From positions 1 through 47,966 of the forward strand of contig NZ_JADGMQ010000023.1 in NCBI RefSeq assembly GCF_016124105.1: a DNA stretch of 47,966 bases, read 5' to 3'. The notes beneath the pieces were generated by a model. The model saw only the letters and a program-made list of their open reading frames with translations. It made no database searches and had not been told where the DNA came from. Source of the stretch: Aquamicrobium zhengzhouense. GTDB taxonomy: Bacteria > Pseudomonadota > Alphaproteobacteria > Rhizobiales > Rhizobiaceae. The translations under genes were made by a program, and so were the position numbers. The number at the start of each line of letters is the position of its first letter. Position 1 is the stretch's first letter. Positions 24,447 to 33,287 of this stretch are shown here, piece after piece.

Positions 24447-25090
24447 GCCCCCCTCTGGCCTCCCGGCCCTCTCCCCCTCAAGGGGGGAGATCAGCAGTGG
24501 CTGACGATCCGCGCAGCTTGCGACGTAACAAATCGGCGAAACCCAAGATGCCACCTCCTCTCCCCCCTTGAGGGGGAGATGGGCGGCAGCCCAGAGGGGG
24601 GCTTGAATGAGTTTGCGCAGAGCTAAGTCCGCCCCCTCCGCCGCTCCGCGGCACCTCCCCCGCTGCGCAGGGGAGGATCCAGGTTTGCGCACTACATTTC
24701 CACCGATCCTCCCCCGTTCACGGGGGAGGTGTCGCGAAGCGACGGAGGGGGCGCCCGAGCACTTGCCGTCAAAATTCGCTGAGAAGAATCCAGCACGGTA
24801 AAGCTCGGCACCCCTCACGCTTGATATTACCGGTTCGGCCTTTCCGTTGATCGTTCCCCGCTCCCGGAGGAGATGGGCGGCAGCACAGAGGGGGGCGTTG
24901 TCGAGTGGGCGCCGCTTCAACGCCGTGCCACCCGCCCCCTCCGCCGCTCCGCGGCACCTCCCCCGCTGTGCAGGGGAGGAACCAAGGCCGCGGCTTTCAA
25001 GAAGTTCGCTGCCTAATTCATCAGGCACGCCATCTCCACGGATCCTCCCCCGTTCACGGGGGAGGTGGCGCGAAGCGACGGAGGGGGCGG
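24447..25090. repeat. Mosaic of palindromic repeats between acyl-CoA dehydrogenase and hydratase genes
   Basis: The 776-base gap 24416-25191 contains no credible gene and is mostly repeat. Family C: CCCCCTCTGGCCTCCCGGCC with CTCCCCCTCAAGGGGGGAG, inverted at 24541-24604, and a half copy at about 24855-24898. Family D: GCCCCCTCCGCCGCTCCGCG to a terminal GCGACGGAGGGGGCG, present twice in the same orientation at 24631-24753 and 24934-25090, each itself an inverted pair. The two D copies differ in their central spacers, as independent insertions would. Confidence 0.85.
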
Positions 25091-25191
25091 CTTGGCTCGC
25101 ACCTGCAATTCCTACGGAGCGGGCGGCCTCGTCCCTGCCGGAGGGGGCTGCCTGATGCATCTCTCTTCCGATCCCCATCCGCGCGCGCATC

Positions 25192-26004
25192 TCAGTTCCC
25201 CTCGAAGACCGGACGTTCCTTGGCCACAAACGCGTGGTAGGCGCGTTCGAAGTCGCGGGTCTGCATGCAGATCGCCTGCGCCTGCGCTTCAGCCTCGATC
25301 GCCTGCTCCAGCCCCATCGACCATTCCTGGTTGAGTTGGGTCTTGGTGATGCTGTGCGCGAAGGTCGGGCCCGCCGCAATCTGCCGGGCGAGCTTCATCG
25401 CCTCCGCTTCAAGCTCACCTGCCTCGACAAGCCGATTATAAAACCCCCAGCGCTCGCCCTCGGCGGCGCTCATGGTGCGACCGGTGTAGAGCAGCTCCGC
25501 CGCGCGGCCCTGTCCGATGATACGCGGCAGCATGGCGCAAGCGCCCATGTCGCAACCGGCAAGGCCGACGCGCGTGAACAAAAATCCGGTCTTGGCTTCG
25601 GGTGTCGCAAGGCGCAGATCGGACGCCATCGCAATTATGGCCCCAGCCCCGACCGCGACGCCATCAACCGCCGAAATGATCGGTTTGCCGCAGCCGATCA
25701 TCGCCTTGACGAAGTCACCGGTCATGCGCGTGAAGGCCAAGAGCTCCTTCATGTCCATCTTGACCAGCGGGCCGATAATGTCGTGCACATCGCCGCCGGA
25801 GCAGAAATTGCCGCCATTGGGCAGGAAGACGACGACATCGACATCTTCCGCATAGACCAGTGCGCGAAAGGTGTCGCGCAGCTCGGCATAGCTGTCGAAG
25901 GTCAGCGGGTTCTTGCGCTCGGGCCGGTCCAGCATCACACTTGCCACGCGGTCCTCGACCTTCCAGAGGAAGTTCTTCGGCGCAAGTTCAGCCATCTTCG
26001 TCAA
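25192..26004 (-). CDS. Enoyl-CoA hydratase/isomerase (crotonase) family protein
   Basis: 270 residues. The CoA oxyanion-hole blocks [10 protein letters not shown] (about 66-75) and [22 protein letters not shown] (about 113-134) are present. Where many hydratases have the first catalytic Glu (PEI/PEV block) this protein reads [16 protein letters not shown], so it may hydrate, isomerise or hydrolyse a ring-type CoA ester rather than a simple enoyl-CoA. The start is either TTG at 26004, which overlaps the MarR stop (TTGA) and has GGGAG eight bases upstream, or ATG at 25995 with a poorer spacing; I prefer TTG. It is the third of three overlapping genes SDR-MarR-hydratase. Confidence 0.88.
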   Translation of the reverse strand: MTKMAELAPKNFLWKVEDRVASVMLDRPERKNPLTFDSYAELRDTFRALVYAEDVDVVVFLPNGGNFCSGGDVHDIIGPLVKMDMKELLAFTRMTGDFVKAMIGCGKPIISAVDGVAVGAGAIIAMASDLRLATPEAKTGFLFTRVGLAGCDMGACAMLPRIIGQGRAAELLYTGRTMSAAEGERWGFYNRLVEAGELEAEAMKLARQIAAGPTFAHSITKTQLNQEWSMGLEQAIEAEAQAQAICMQTRDFERAYHAFVAKERPVFEGN

Positions 26005-26462
26005 TGTTCACTCTCCCAATTGCTGCGAAACGCCTTCAGCATCGAGGACAGCACGCGGGCATCCTCTTCGCTGATGTCGTGCAGAAGTTCTTCAACCCAG
26101 CTGCGATGGGCTTCGGCCATCAAGGCAAAGCGCTCTTCTCCCGCCCTGGTCAGGCGCGCGATCGAGGTGCGTCGATCTCCCTCGCGGTTGGATCTTGAGA
26201 CGAGACCCTCTGCAACCAGCCGGTCAACGATCCCGGTAACATTGCCGTTCGAAACCAGCAGAAACCGCGACAGGTCGCTCATCAGCATGCCGTCGCGTTC
26301 GCGGTAGAGGGCCGACATCACGTCAAAGCGTGGTAGCGTCGAGTGGAACTCGCGCTTCAGCCGCTCGCGAAGCTCACCCTCAACGATCCGCGCAACGCGC
26401 AGCAGCCGGATCCACAGGCGCAAACGTTCGCGATGGGCCGGATCGGCGATGGCGGCGTCCAT
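26001..26462 (-). CDS. MarR-family transcriptional regulator
   Basis: 153 residues. Winged helix-turn-helix of the MarR type: the recognition region [25 protein letters not shown] and the wing [13 protein letters not shown] with its DRR triplet. MarR proteins in CoA-dependent aromatic pathways are usually repressors released by an aryl-CoA ester. The ATG shares one base with the stop of the SDR gene and its own stop overlaps the hydratase TTG, so it is inside the operon it probably controls. The palindrome TTCAAGGTTGAA upstream of the monooxygenase gene (29749-29760) is a candidate site. The longer frame to 26918 is inside the SDR gene and rejected. Confidence 0.92.
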   Translation of the reverse strand: MDAAIADPAHRERLRLWIRLLRVARIVEGELRERLKREFHSTLPRFDVMSALYRERDGMLMSDLSRFLLVSNGNVTGIVDRLVAEGLVSRSNREGDRRTSIARLTRAGEERFALMAEAHRSWVEELLHDISEEDARVLSSMLKAFRSNWESEH

Positions 26463-27217
26463 CACATCTCGCCTCCTGTGATTGCAATGGTCTGGCCGGT
26501 GACGGAACGCGCTCCCTCCGAACACAGCCACATCACGGCGTCCGCAACCTCCTGCGGCTCGATGATCCGGCCTTGAGGATTGCCCCTGGCGATGGCGTCG
26601 CGCGCGGCCTGTTCGTCGCGGCCGGTCTTGCCAACGATGTTGGCGACAGTGCGCTCCAGCATCGGCGTCTCGACATAGCCGGGGCAGACTGCGTTCACGG
26701 TAATCGGGGTCTGCGCCAGTTCCGCCGCCATCGAGCGCATCAGCCCGACGACACCATGCTTGGAGGCGGCATAGGCTGAAATATACGGCGCGCCCTTCAG
26801 CCCTGCGATGGAGGCGATGAACACGATCCGGCCCCCTCCTGCCGTTTTCATCGTGTCCATCGCGGGACGGACGCTCAAGAAGGCGCCCGTCAGATTCACG
26901 GCCAGCGTCTGGCTCCACATGTCGAGCGAGGTCTTGCCCACCGGCGCGCTCAGCGCGATGCCGGCATTGGCAATGACAACGTCAAAATTCCCCCGCGCAG
27001 CCTGCGCGCTCTCATAAAGCGCTTCGACGGAAGCTTCGTCGGTGACGTCTGCGGTCATGGCATGAATGCGCGGATTGCCAGCGGCCACCTTCTCCAGCGG
27101 CTCGATGTTGCGACCGCAAATGGTCACCTCCAGACCCGCGGCCGCCAGGCTTCCCGCAATCGCCTGCCCAATCCCGGTCCCCCCACCGGTCACCAATGCA
27201 TGTTTGAATTGGGTCAT
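26462..27217 (-). CDS. Short-chain dehydrogenase/reductase (probable 3-hydroxyacyl-CoA dehydrogenase)
   Basis: 251 residues. Classical SDR: cofactor loop TGGGTGIG (about 10-17), NAG (about 86-88), catalytic Ser in IASIAG, Tyr and Lys in YAASK, and the PGYVETPM block. CGRN after the second beta strand suggests NAD(H) or NADP(H) without clear preference. In the pathway it would oxidise a 3-hydroxyacyl-CoA to a 3-oxoacyl-CoA. GGAGA precedes the ATG. It lies 172 bases downstream of the monooxygenase/reductase gene, with a palindromic repeat in between, and overlaps the MarR gene by one base. Confidence 0.9.
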   Translation of the reverse strand: MTQFKHALVTGGGTGIGQAIAGSLAAAGLEVTICGRNIEPLEKVAAGNPRIHAMTADVTDEASVEALYESAQAARGNFDVVIANAGIALSAPVGKTSLDMWSQTLAVNLTGAFLSVRPAMDTMKTAGGGRIVFIASIAGLKGAPYISAYAASKHGVVGLMRSMAAELAQTPITVNAVCPGYVETPMLERTVANIVGKTGRDEQAARDAIARGNPQGRIIEPQEVADAVMWLCSEGARSVTGQTIAITGGEM

Positions 27218-27243
27218 ACAGAAATCTCCAAGGCTGGGCGCTG

Positions 27244-27372
27244 CTGCCCCTCACCTGCCTGCCGGCATCCTCTCCCCGTAAGCGGGGCGAGGAAGGCTGC
27301 CATCGACGATGCCACCTGTCTCTTCTCTCCGTTTACGGGGAGAAGTCCCCGGCAGGGAGATGAGGGGCGGCA
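27244..27372. repeat. Palindromic repeat pair between SDR and monooxygenase/reductase genes
   Basis: Two arms in inverted orientation: about 27244-27295 (GCCCCTCACCTGCCTGCCGG, CCTCTCCCCGTAAGCGGGGC) and about 27317-27372 (CTCTCCGTTTACGGGGAGAA, CCCCGGCAGGGAGATGAGGG). Same family as 19814-19956. It fills most of the 172-base gap. Confidence 0.8.
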
Positions 27373-27389
27373 CCAACGCTTCAGACCCA

Positions 27390-29678
27390 TCACACCTTCC
27401 CCGTCATCTGTTCCGGCCCACGCTCTGCCAAGCGATAAAGCTGGTCGCGGCCAGGGTGGTAGGGGTTCGGCCAGACGACACGCTTGTCACCAAGCTTCGC
27501 CGCCGCGTGCAGCGTCCAATAGGGATCTGCGAGATGCGGGCGGGCGAGGCAGACGAGGTCGGCGCGCCCTGCCATCAGGATCGAATTGACGTGGTCGGGC
27601 TCATAGATGTTGCCGACGGCCATCGTCGCCATGCCGGTCTCGTTGCGAATGCGATCCGAAAACGGCGTCTGGAACATGCGGCCATAGACCGGCCTTGCCC
27701 GCGTCGAAGTCTGGCCCGCCGAGACGTCGCAAATGTCGACGCCAGCGGCCTGCAGCATGCGCGCAATCTCGACGGCCTCGGCAGGCGTTACACCCTCATC
27801 GCCGACCCAGTCATTGGCCGAAATACGCACCGAGACCGGTTTGTTTTGCGGCCAGACGGCGCGAACGGCATGAAACACTTCAAGCGGAAAACGCATGCGG
27901 TTTTCGAGCGAGCCGCCATACTCGTCCCTGCGCAAATTCGTCAGCGGCGAAATGAACGACGATAGCAGATAGCCGTGCGCCATGTGCAGTTCGATCATGT
28001 CGAAGCCGCAGCGTTCCGCCATGACAGCTGACGCCACAAACTGGTCGCGCACCATGTCCATGTCAGCGCGGGTCATCGCCTTCGGCGTCTGGTTGCCGTC
28101 TTGCCACGGCGTTTCTGACGCCGACAGAAGCGGCCAGTTGCCTTCCTTCAGCGGCGCGTCGGCATCTTCCCAGCCAATCTGCGTCGAGCCCTTGGCTCCC
28201 GCATGGCCGATCTGCGCCGACATCTTTGCCGGTGTCTCTGCATGGACGAAATCGACAATGCGCTTCCACGCCGCTTCATGTTCCGGCTTGTAAAAACCGG
28301 GGCAGCCGGGCGTGATCCGCCCTTCCGGCGACACGCAGGTCATCTCGATCGTGACGAGCCCTGCACCACCCTTGGCGCGCTCGGCATAATGGACAAAGTG
28401 CCAGTCGGTCGGCGTGCCATCGACGGCACGATATTGCGCCATCGGCGAGACGACGACGCGGTTGGGCAGTTCGAGGCCGCGCAGCTTGAACGGCGCAAAC
28501 ATTGGCGCGCGCTGAGCCTTAGCTCCCGCCTGTTCCTGATACCACTTTTCCGCGCCGCCGAGCCAGTTGCCATCGCGCAAACGCAGGTTTTCGTGGCTGA
28601 TGCGCTGCGAGCGGGTCAGAAGCGAATAGTTGAACTGCACCGGGTCGAGATCGAGATAACGCTCAACCTCTTCGAACCATTCCATCGAATTGCGTGCCGC
28701 CGATTGCAGGCGCAGAACTTCCAGCCGCCGCGCTTCTTCGTACTTGGCGAAGGCCGCCTCAAGCGTCGGTTCCGAATGGAGATAATCGGCAAGCGCGATG
28801 GCGGATTCGAGCGCGAGCTTCGTGCCCGAGCCAATCGAGAAATGCGCGGTTGCTGCCGCATCGCCCATCAGCGCAAGGTTCTTGTAGGACCAGCGCTCGC
28901 ACAGGACGCGTGGGAAATTGATCCAGGCCGAGCCGCGCACGTGGTTGGCGTTGGAGATCAACGCATGGCCGCTCAGATGGTCCTTGAAGATCGCCTCGCA
29001 GGTCGCGATGGATTCTTCCTTCGACATGTCGCCGAAGCCGAACTTGTCCCAGGTCTCTTGCGTGCACTCGACGATGAACGTCGCTGTCTCCGGGTCGAAC
29101 TGGTAGGCATGGGCCCAGACCCAGCCATGCTCGGTCTTCTCAAAGATGAAGGTGAAGGCGTCGTCGAATTTTTGGCGCGTGCCAAGCCAGACGAACTTGC
29201 ACTTTCGGGTGTCGACGTCGGGCAGGAAATGCTCGGCAAAGGCCGTGCGCGTTTTCGAGTTCAACCCGTCCGCCGCGATGACGAGATCGTACTCGGCCAT
29301 CAGCTTTTCGTGGTCGTCGATTTCGGTCTGGAAACGCAGGTCAACGCCAAGCTCCCTGGCGCGTTCTTGCAGCAGGATCAGGAGGCGCATGCGGCCGATG
29401 CCGCAAAAGCCATGGCCGGTCGAGACGGTTCGCACGCCCCTGTGCACCACCGCGATGTCATCCCAATAGGCAAAGTGTTCGCGAATGGACGCGGCGCTCT
29501 TGGCGTCGTTGACCGCAAGGTTATCCAGCGTCTCGTCAGATAGAACGACGCCCCATCCGAAGGTGTCATCCGGGCGGTTGCGCTCGAAGACTACGACTTC
29601 GTGCGCCCCATCTCGCAGCTTCATCGAAATGGCGAAATACAGGCCAGCAGGCCCGCCGCCAAGCACGGCAACCTTCAT
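27390..29678 (-). CDS. Fused FAD monooxygenase / old-yellow-enzyme reductase (2-aminobenzoyl-CoA monooxygenase/reductase-like)
   Basis: 762 residues in two parts. Residues 1 to about 380 are a flavin hydroxylase ([10 protein letters not shown] at 8-17, the GD motif in [13 protein letters not shown]). From about 395 follows an FMN reductase of the old yellow enzyme type ([43 protein letters not shown]). This fusion is known from 2-aminobenzoyl-CoA monooxygenase/reductase, studied in Azoarcus evansii, which hydroxylates the ring and then reduces it, and from salicylyl-CoA 5-hydroxylase-type enzymes. Ligase, RidA and ammonia-yielding chemistry nearby favour 2-aminobenzoyl-CoA. GGAGG sits directly against the ATG, an unusually short spacing. 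It heads the minus-strand operon. Confidence 0.92.
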   Translation of the reverse strand: MKVAVLGGGPAGLYFAISMKLRDGAHEVVVFERNRPDDTFGWGVVLSDETLDNLAVNDAKSAASIREHFAYWDDIAVVHRGVRTVSTGHGFCGIGRMRLLILLQERARELGVDLRFQTEIDDHEKLMAEYDLVIAADGLNSKTRTAFAEHFLPDVDTRKCKFVWLGTRQKFDDAFTFIFEKTEHGWVWAHAYQFDPETATFIVECTQETWDKFGFGDMSKEESIATCEAIFKDHLSGHALISNANHVRGSAWINFPRVLCERWSYKNLALMGDAAATAHFSIGSGTKLALESAIALADYLHSEPTLEAAFAKYEEARRLEVLRLQSAARNSMEWFEEVERYLDLDPVQFNYSLLTRSQRISHENLRLRDGNWLGGAEKWYQEQAGAKAQRAPMFAPFKLRGLELPNRVVVSPMAQYRAVDGTPTDWHFVHYAERAKGGAGLVTIEMTCVSPEGRITPGCPGFYKPEHEAAWKRIVDFVHAETPAKMSAQIGHAGAKGSTQIGWEDADAPLKEGNWPLLSASETPWQDGNQTPKAMTRADMDMVRDQFVASAVMAERCGFDMIELHMAHGYLLSSFISPLTNLRRDEYGGSLENRMRFPLEVFHAVRAVWPQNKPVSVRISANDWVGDEGVTPAEAVEIARMLQAAGVDICDVSAGQTSTRARPVYGRMFQTPFSDRIRNETGMATMAVGNIYEPDHVNSILMAGRADLVCLARPHLADPYWTLHAAAKLGDKRVVWPNPYHPGRDQLYRLAERGPEQMTGKV

Positions 29679-29733
29679 CCTCCACAGTCCCCATTATTAT
29701 GTTTTCAGGGAGAGTGACACCGATTTTGCTGTC

Positions 29734-29760
29734 CTTCAAGCATAAAACTTCAAGGTTGAA
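29734..29760. promoter_or_regulatory. Candidate operator in the divergent promoter region
   Basis: The 153-base gap between the divergent monooxygenase and hydrolase genes contains the perfect palindrome TTCAAGGTTGAA (29749-29760), and CTTCAAG occurs as a direct repeat at 29734-29740 and 29748-29754. The size and symmetry fit MarR-family sites. TATGCT on the minus strand (about 29738-29745) could be a -10 element for the monooxygenase gene, which would put the palindrome between the core promoter elements. Confidence 0.5.
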
Positions 29761-29831
29761 ACATTTCCGTCTGGACATTCGCCGCGTGTCTGCGCGATTG
29801 GTTTTGGCAAGCAAAGGGGAGCTGTTGCGCG

Positions 29832-30662
29832 ATGATCTTTCACGGCATTGACGATTGGGATGACGCCTACGCAAACGGTCCCAACATTCCTCGCGGGGAT
29901 GAGTGGCCGCAGCGCTGGTCTGACCTGGCAGAGCCGTTTCGCACGCGAATGGATGAGGAAGGCCGCGCGATGCTGGGCCAGCGCTATGGCACCCGCTCAC
30001 GCAATCTGTTCGATCTCTTCATGCCGCAAGTCGATGCAAAAGGGCTGGTGGTCTTCATCCATGGTGGCTTCTGGCTCAGGCTCGACCGCGATTTCCTCTC
30101 GCACCTTGCCGCAGGGCCAATGGCACACGGTTACGCCGTGGCCATGCCGTCCTACACGCTGTGCCCGGACATCAAGGTCTCAGGCATCGTCAAGGAGATC
30201 GGCTCGGCAGTTGAAGTTGCGGCGTCGCGGATCAACGGGCCGATCTACCTCACCGGACATTCGGCCGGCGGGCATCTTGCGACCCGCATGGTGTGTGCGA
30301 ACTCTGCGCTCAAGGAAGAAACACGCAGCCGCATCGTCACCACGGTGTCGATTTCCGGGGTTCATGATCTGCGCCCGCTGCTGCGGACCAAGCTGAACAA
30401 CGGACTGCGTCTTGATCCCGAAGAAGCGCATCGGGAAAGCCCGGTTTTGCTGGCGCCGATTGAGGGCGCGAAAATATGCTGCTGGGTCGGCGCTGGCGAA
30501 CGCGCCGAGTTCATCCGGCAAAATGCACTTCTTGCCAATGTCTGGACCGGCCTCGGTGCAAAGACAATGACGGTAGAAGAGCCCGACCGGCATCATTTCA
30601 ATGTCGTCGACGGCCTTGCCGATCCCGAGCATCCTTTGACGCGCACGCTGCTGATGGGGTGA
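29832..30662 (+). CDS. Alpha/beta hydrolase, kynurenine formamidase-like
   Basis: 276 residues. HGGFW (about 76-80) is the oxyanion motif of the animal-type arylformamidase and hormone-sensitive-lipase group; the nucleophile Ser lies in TGHSAGG and the catalytic His in DRHHFNV. Arylformamidase converts N-formylkynurenine to kynurenine, one step before anthranilate. That would link this island to tryptophan breakdown, although no tryptophan dioxygenase or kynureninase is in the window. It could instead hydrolyse an N-formyl or N-acyl anthranilate or an ester. AAGGGGAG precedes the ATG. Divergent from the monooxygenase gene. Confidence 0.82.
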   Translation: MIFHGIDDWDDAYANGPNIPRGDEWPQRWSDLAEPFRTRMDEEGRAMLGQRYGTRSRNLFDLFMPQVDAKGLVVFIHGGFWLRLDRDFLSHLAAGPMAHGYAVAMPSYTLCPDIKVSGIVKEIGSAVEVAASRINGPIYLTGHSAGGHLATRMVCANSALKEETRSRIVTTVSISGVHDLRPLLRTKLNNGLRLDPEEAHRESPVLLAPIEGAKICCWVGAGERAEFIRQNALLANVWTGLGAKTMTVEEPDRHHFNVVDGLADPEHPLTRTLLMG

Positions 30663-30717
30663 CGGGGCCGGACAAGTCTGGCAGAAGGGTTCAGCAGTTT
30701 TTACCGGAGCAGGTTTG

Positions 30718-30954
30718 ATGAGAGCGGTTTTCGTGCAGCTTCAGGTTTCGCCGGGCAGGACCTACGAGGTCGCCGACGAATTGTTCAAGCGCGAGGTCGC
30801 GTCGGAGCTTTATTCGACCAGCGGTGACTTTGATCTCCTGATGAAGATCTACATCGAGGACGGCGTCGATATCGGCAAGTTCATCAATGACAACGTCGCC
30901 AACGTGCCGGGCATTGTCCGCTCGCTGACGACGCTGACCTTCCGCGCCTTCTGA
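30718..30954 (+). CDS. Stand-alone Lrp/AsnC ligand-binding (RAM) domain protein
   Basis: 78 residues forming only the alpha/beta effector domain of Lrp/AsnC regulators (FVQLQVSPGRTYEV, GDFDLLMKIYIED, VPGIVRSLTTLTF); the DNA-binding helix-turn-helix is absent. Such lone domains bind amino acids or related small molecules and some act as dimerisation partners or enzymes; the role here is unknown. GGAG lies eight bases before the ATG at 30718. It is 55 bases after the hydrolase gene, same strand, and probably co-transcribed. Its stop is eight bases from the convergent BKACE stop. Confidence 0.88.
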   Translation: MRAVFVQLQVSPGRTYEVADELFKREVASELYSTSGDFDLLMKIYIEDGVDIGKFINDNVANVPGIVRSLTTLTFRAF

Positions 30955-30962
30955 TCGATCGC

Positions 30963-31781
30963 TCAGGCTGGCGAACGCCAGCCATTGCGCAGATCATCCG
31001 CCGTTGCGAGGCGTCGCCCGGAGGCGGCGCACGCCGTTGCCGTCGCGGCAACAATCGCCGCATTCGATGGCGCATCCGTGCCGTCCGGCAGCCACAGATT
31101 GTTTTCAAAGCCAACGCGCGCATTGCCGCCCGCATGTGAAGCGCGTTCCATGAACTGCGTCTCCTGCGGGCCGAAGGCGCACATCATCCACTGATGGCGT
31201 GAAATGTTCGCGGCAATGTAAGTGTCGAGCTCTTCGGGCGTCGCGCCCTGTTCGGTGTAGCGCCCGGCAACAGCCAGAACCGCCAGCGGTCCATCCGGCA
31301 ACAAGCCGCGCTTGGCCAGCGCATCAAGGCGCTCAAGCTCGCCTGCCTCGTAGATGATGATCTGATAGAGCGTGCCAGCCTTCTCCATGCGCACAAACAG
31401 AGCCGCAGCCTCTCGCTCATCTTCGCCTTCGGGAAGAATTTCGCGCAGGGCGATCGACACCGATTCTGGCATCAAGACATCGACCAACGCGATCTGCTCT
31501 TGCGGTGTATAGCGGCCGACCGCCTCGGTGGTGATCTGGATCACCAGCTTGTCGCCAACCGCCGTTTTCACAGCCGCCACCGCCTCACGATAGAGATCTG
31601 CGTCCAGCGTATGCGCACCGTTTTCGTCGCGCACGTGGAGGTGGATCATCGCCGCGCCCGCGTCCAGCGCTTCCGCCGCATCGCGCGCAATCTCATCTGC
31701 CGTCATTGGCAGGCGAGGGTGGTCAGCCTTCGTACACCGCGCTCCGTTGGGGGCAACTGCAATGGCAAATGGGTTCGTCAT
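30963..31781 (-). CDS. Beta-keto acid cleavage enzyme (BKACE, DUF849)
   Basis: 272 residues. The family condenses a beta-keto acid with acetyl-CoA and splits it into acetoacetate and a new CoA thioester, using a zinc ion. The zinc-site HLHVRD (about 47-52) and the family blocks GAAMIHLHVRDENG, QITTEAVGRYTP and GFENNLWLPDG are present. In this setting it may take the place of a thiolase at the end of the ring-degradation route, or clean up a beta-keto acid released from CoA. It is 33 bases downstream of the MFS gene and likely in the same transcript. Substrate is inferred from context only. Confidence 0.88.
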   Translation of the reverse strand: MTNPFAIAVAPNGARCTKADHPRLPMTADEIARDAAEALDAGAAMIHLHVRDENGAHTLDADLYREAVAAVKTAVGDKLVIQITTEAVGRYTPQEQIALVDVLMPESVSIALREILPEGEDEREAAALFVRMEKAGTLYQIIIYEAGELERLDALAKRGLLPDGPLAVLAVAGRYTEQGATPEELDTYIAANISRHQWMMCAFGPQETQFMERASHAGGNARVGFENNLWLPDGTDAPSNAAIVAATATACAASGRRLATADDLRNGWRSPA

Positions 31782-31814
31782 CGAAATTTCCGGTATTCTT
31801 CTTCTGCAAAGAGA

Positions 31815-33035
31815 TCAGGCTGTCAGCGCGCGCGGCATGCGCGTACGCCACAGGATCAGGATCATGATCAGGATGTTGAGAACGTTCCAGGCGATGCCAT
31901 TGAGGAACGCCTTGGCGTAGGAGCCGGTAAGATCGTAGATCCAGCCCGACATCCAGCCGCCGACGGCCATGCCGACGATTGTCGCGAGAATGACGAGGCC
32001 AACGCGCTGGCCTGCCTCATGTGCCGGCAGATATTCGCGCACGATGATCGCATAAGCCGGAACAATGCCGCCCTGCGACAGGCCGAAGATCAGCGACACG
32101 ATGTAAAGCGAAGCCAGCCCGTCGAACGGGATATAGGCCAGCAGCGCAAGGCACTGCAGCACCGATCCGATCAGCAAGGTCTTCACGCCGCCAATATAGT
32201 CGGCGAGGACGCCGGAAGCGAGGCGGCTGACCACGCCGCCAATCAGCATCAGCGACAGCATCTCGGTTCCCCGCGCAACGCCAAAGCCGAGATCAACGCA
32301 ATAGGCGACAATGTGCACTTGCGGCATCGCCATGGCCATGCAGCAACCAACGCCTGCAACCGCAAGCAAAAGCTGCAGCGCTCTTGGCGACAGATCGATG
32401 CTTTTTGACGGAACAGCTGCGGATGTACCGGCAGGAGCACTGACATAAGGCGCTCTGCGACGCAGCATCAAGGCCAGCGGAACCATGCCGACGAGGCAGG
32501 CGATCGAGATTACCGCATAGGTGTAGCGCCAGCCTTCGCCGCTCATCATCATCTGCATGAGGATCGGCCAGATTGCACCGCCAAAATAGTTTCCGCTTGC
32601 CGCTGCCGCGACTGCAACGCCACGCCTTTTGTTGAACCAATGCGACAAATCGGCGATCAGAGGCCCGAAGGTTGCTGCGGCCCCGAAACCCACGAGGCCC
32701 TGCATCAGCCCGAACAGCCAGATCGACGTCACCATCGAGGCGACGACGTAGCCAACGAAAAGCGCTGCGGCAGCCACCAGAAGCGGTACCACGATGCCGG
32801 AGCGATCCACCATCCGGCCCAGCACCACATTGCCAAGCGCAAAGCCGATCATTGTCATGGTGTAGGGCAGGGAGGCCGAGCCGCGATCGACGCCGAATTC
32901 AGCCTGCACTTCCGGAAGCACCACCACGACCGACCACATGCCGACGCTGCCCACGGTGCCGATCAGCACCGACAAAATGAGCCGCGTCCAGGCGTATCGG
33001 CCGTCAATTTCACTGGGGGAGGTGATGGTGTGCAT
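31815..33035 (-). CDS. MFS transporter (OFA/monocarboxylate-type)
   Basis: 406 residues with about 12 membrane segments in two halves. The loop motif GRMVDRSG after segment 2 and its copy ADYIGGVKTLLIGS after segment 8 are those of the major facilitator superfamily; the overall pattern resembles oxalate/formate and monocarboxylate carriers. It may import aromatic or keto acids for the neighbouring BKACE, or export an intermediate. AAGGG precedes the ATG. A weak promoter (TTGCGT, 16 bases, TAACAT) lies on the minus strand at 33095-33068 in the 252-base divergent gap to the RlpA-like gene. Confidence 0.87.
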   Translation of the reverse strand: MHTITSPSEIDGRYAWTRLILSVLIGTVGSVGMWSVVVVLPEVQAEFGVDRGSASLPYTMTMIGFALGNVVLGRMVDRSGIVVPLLVAAAALFVGYVVASMVTSIWLFGLMQGLVGFGAAATFGPLIADLSHWFNKRRGVAVAAAASGNYFGGAIWPILMQMMMSGEGWRYTYAVISIACLVGMVPLALMLRRRAPYVSAPAGTSAAVPSKSIDLSPRALQLLLAVAGVGCCMAMAMPQVHIVAYCVDLGFGVARGTEMLSLMLIGGVVSRLASGVLADYIGGVKTLLIGSVLQCLALLAYIPFDGLASLYIVSLIFGLSQGGIVPAYAIIVREYLPAHEAGQRVGLVILATIVGMAVGGWMSGWIYDLTGSYAKAFLNGIAWNVLNILIMILILWRTRMPRALTA

Positions 33036-33287
33036 CCGAAGCCCTTGCCGCAGCTGCGCTGCTTCACATGTTATTCATCTATAGTGTGCACGCAAAAGTC
33101 CAGCGGTGACAGCGCCACCGGGCTTGTTTGATCGCACCAGACGCATGCGCCTCCCAAATCGGGCGGAACCAGCCCCTGAGCGCGCAAATGTTTCAACGTG
33201 ACTCGATAAGTGTCTGGCCAGGTCCCATCGTGGCCCGATTCCCTTCCTAGGCGGCCTGCAAGTTCAACAGCAGGAGCACCCTTCGGC

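Noticed and set aside
24447-25090. CRISPR array
   Set aside because: The repeats are long palindromic pairs of mixed families, without regular short repeats and unique spacers of constant length; no cas gene is present.
28203-29543. 446-residue plus-strand frame opposite the monooxygenase/reductase
   Set aside because: Long open frame caused by codon bias; the opposite protein has clear FAD and FMN motifs.
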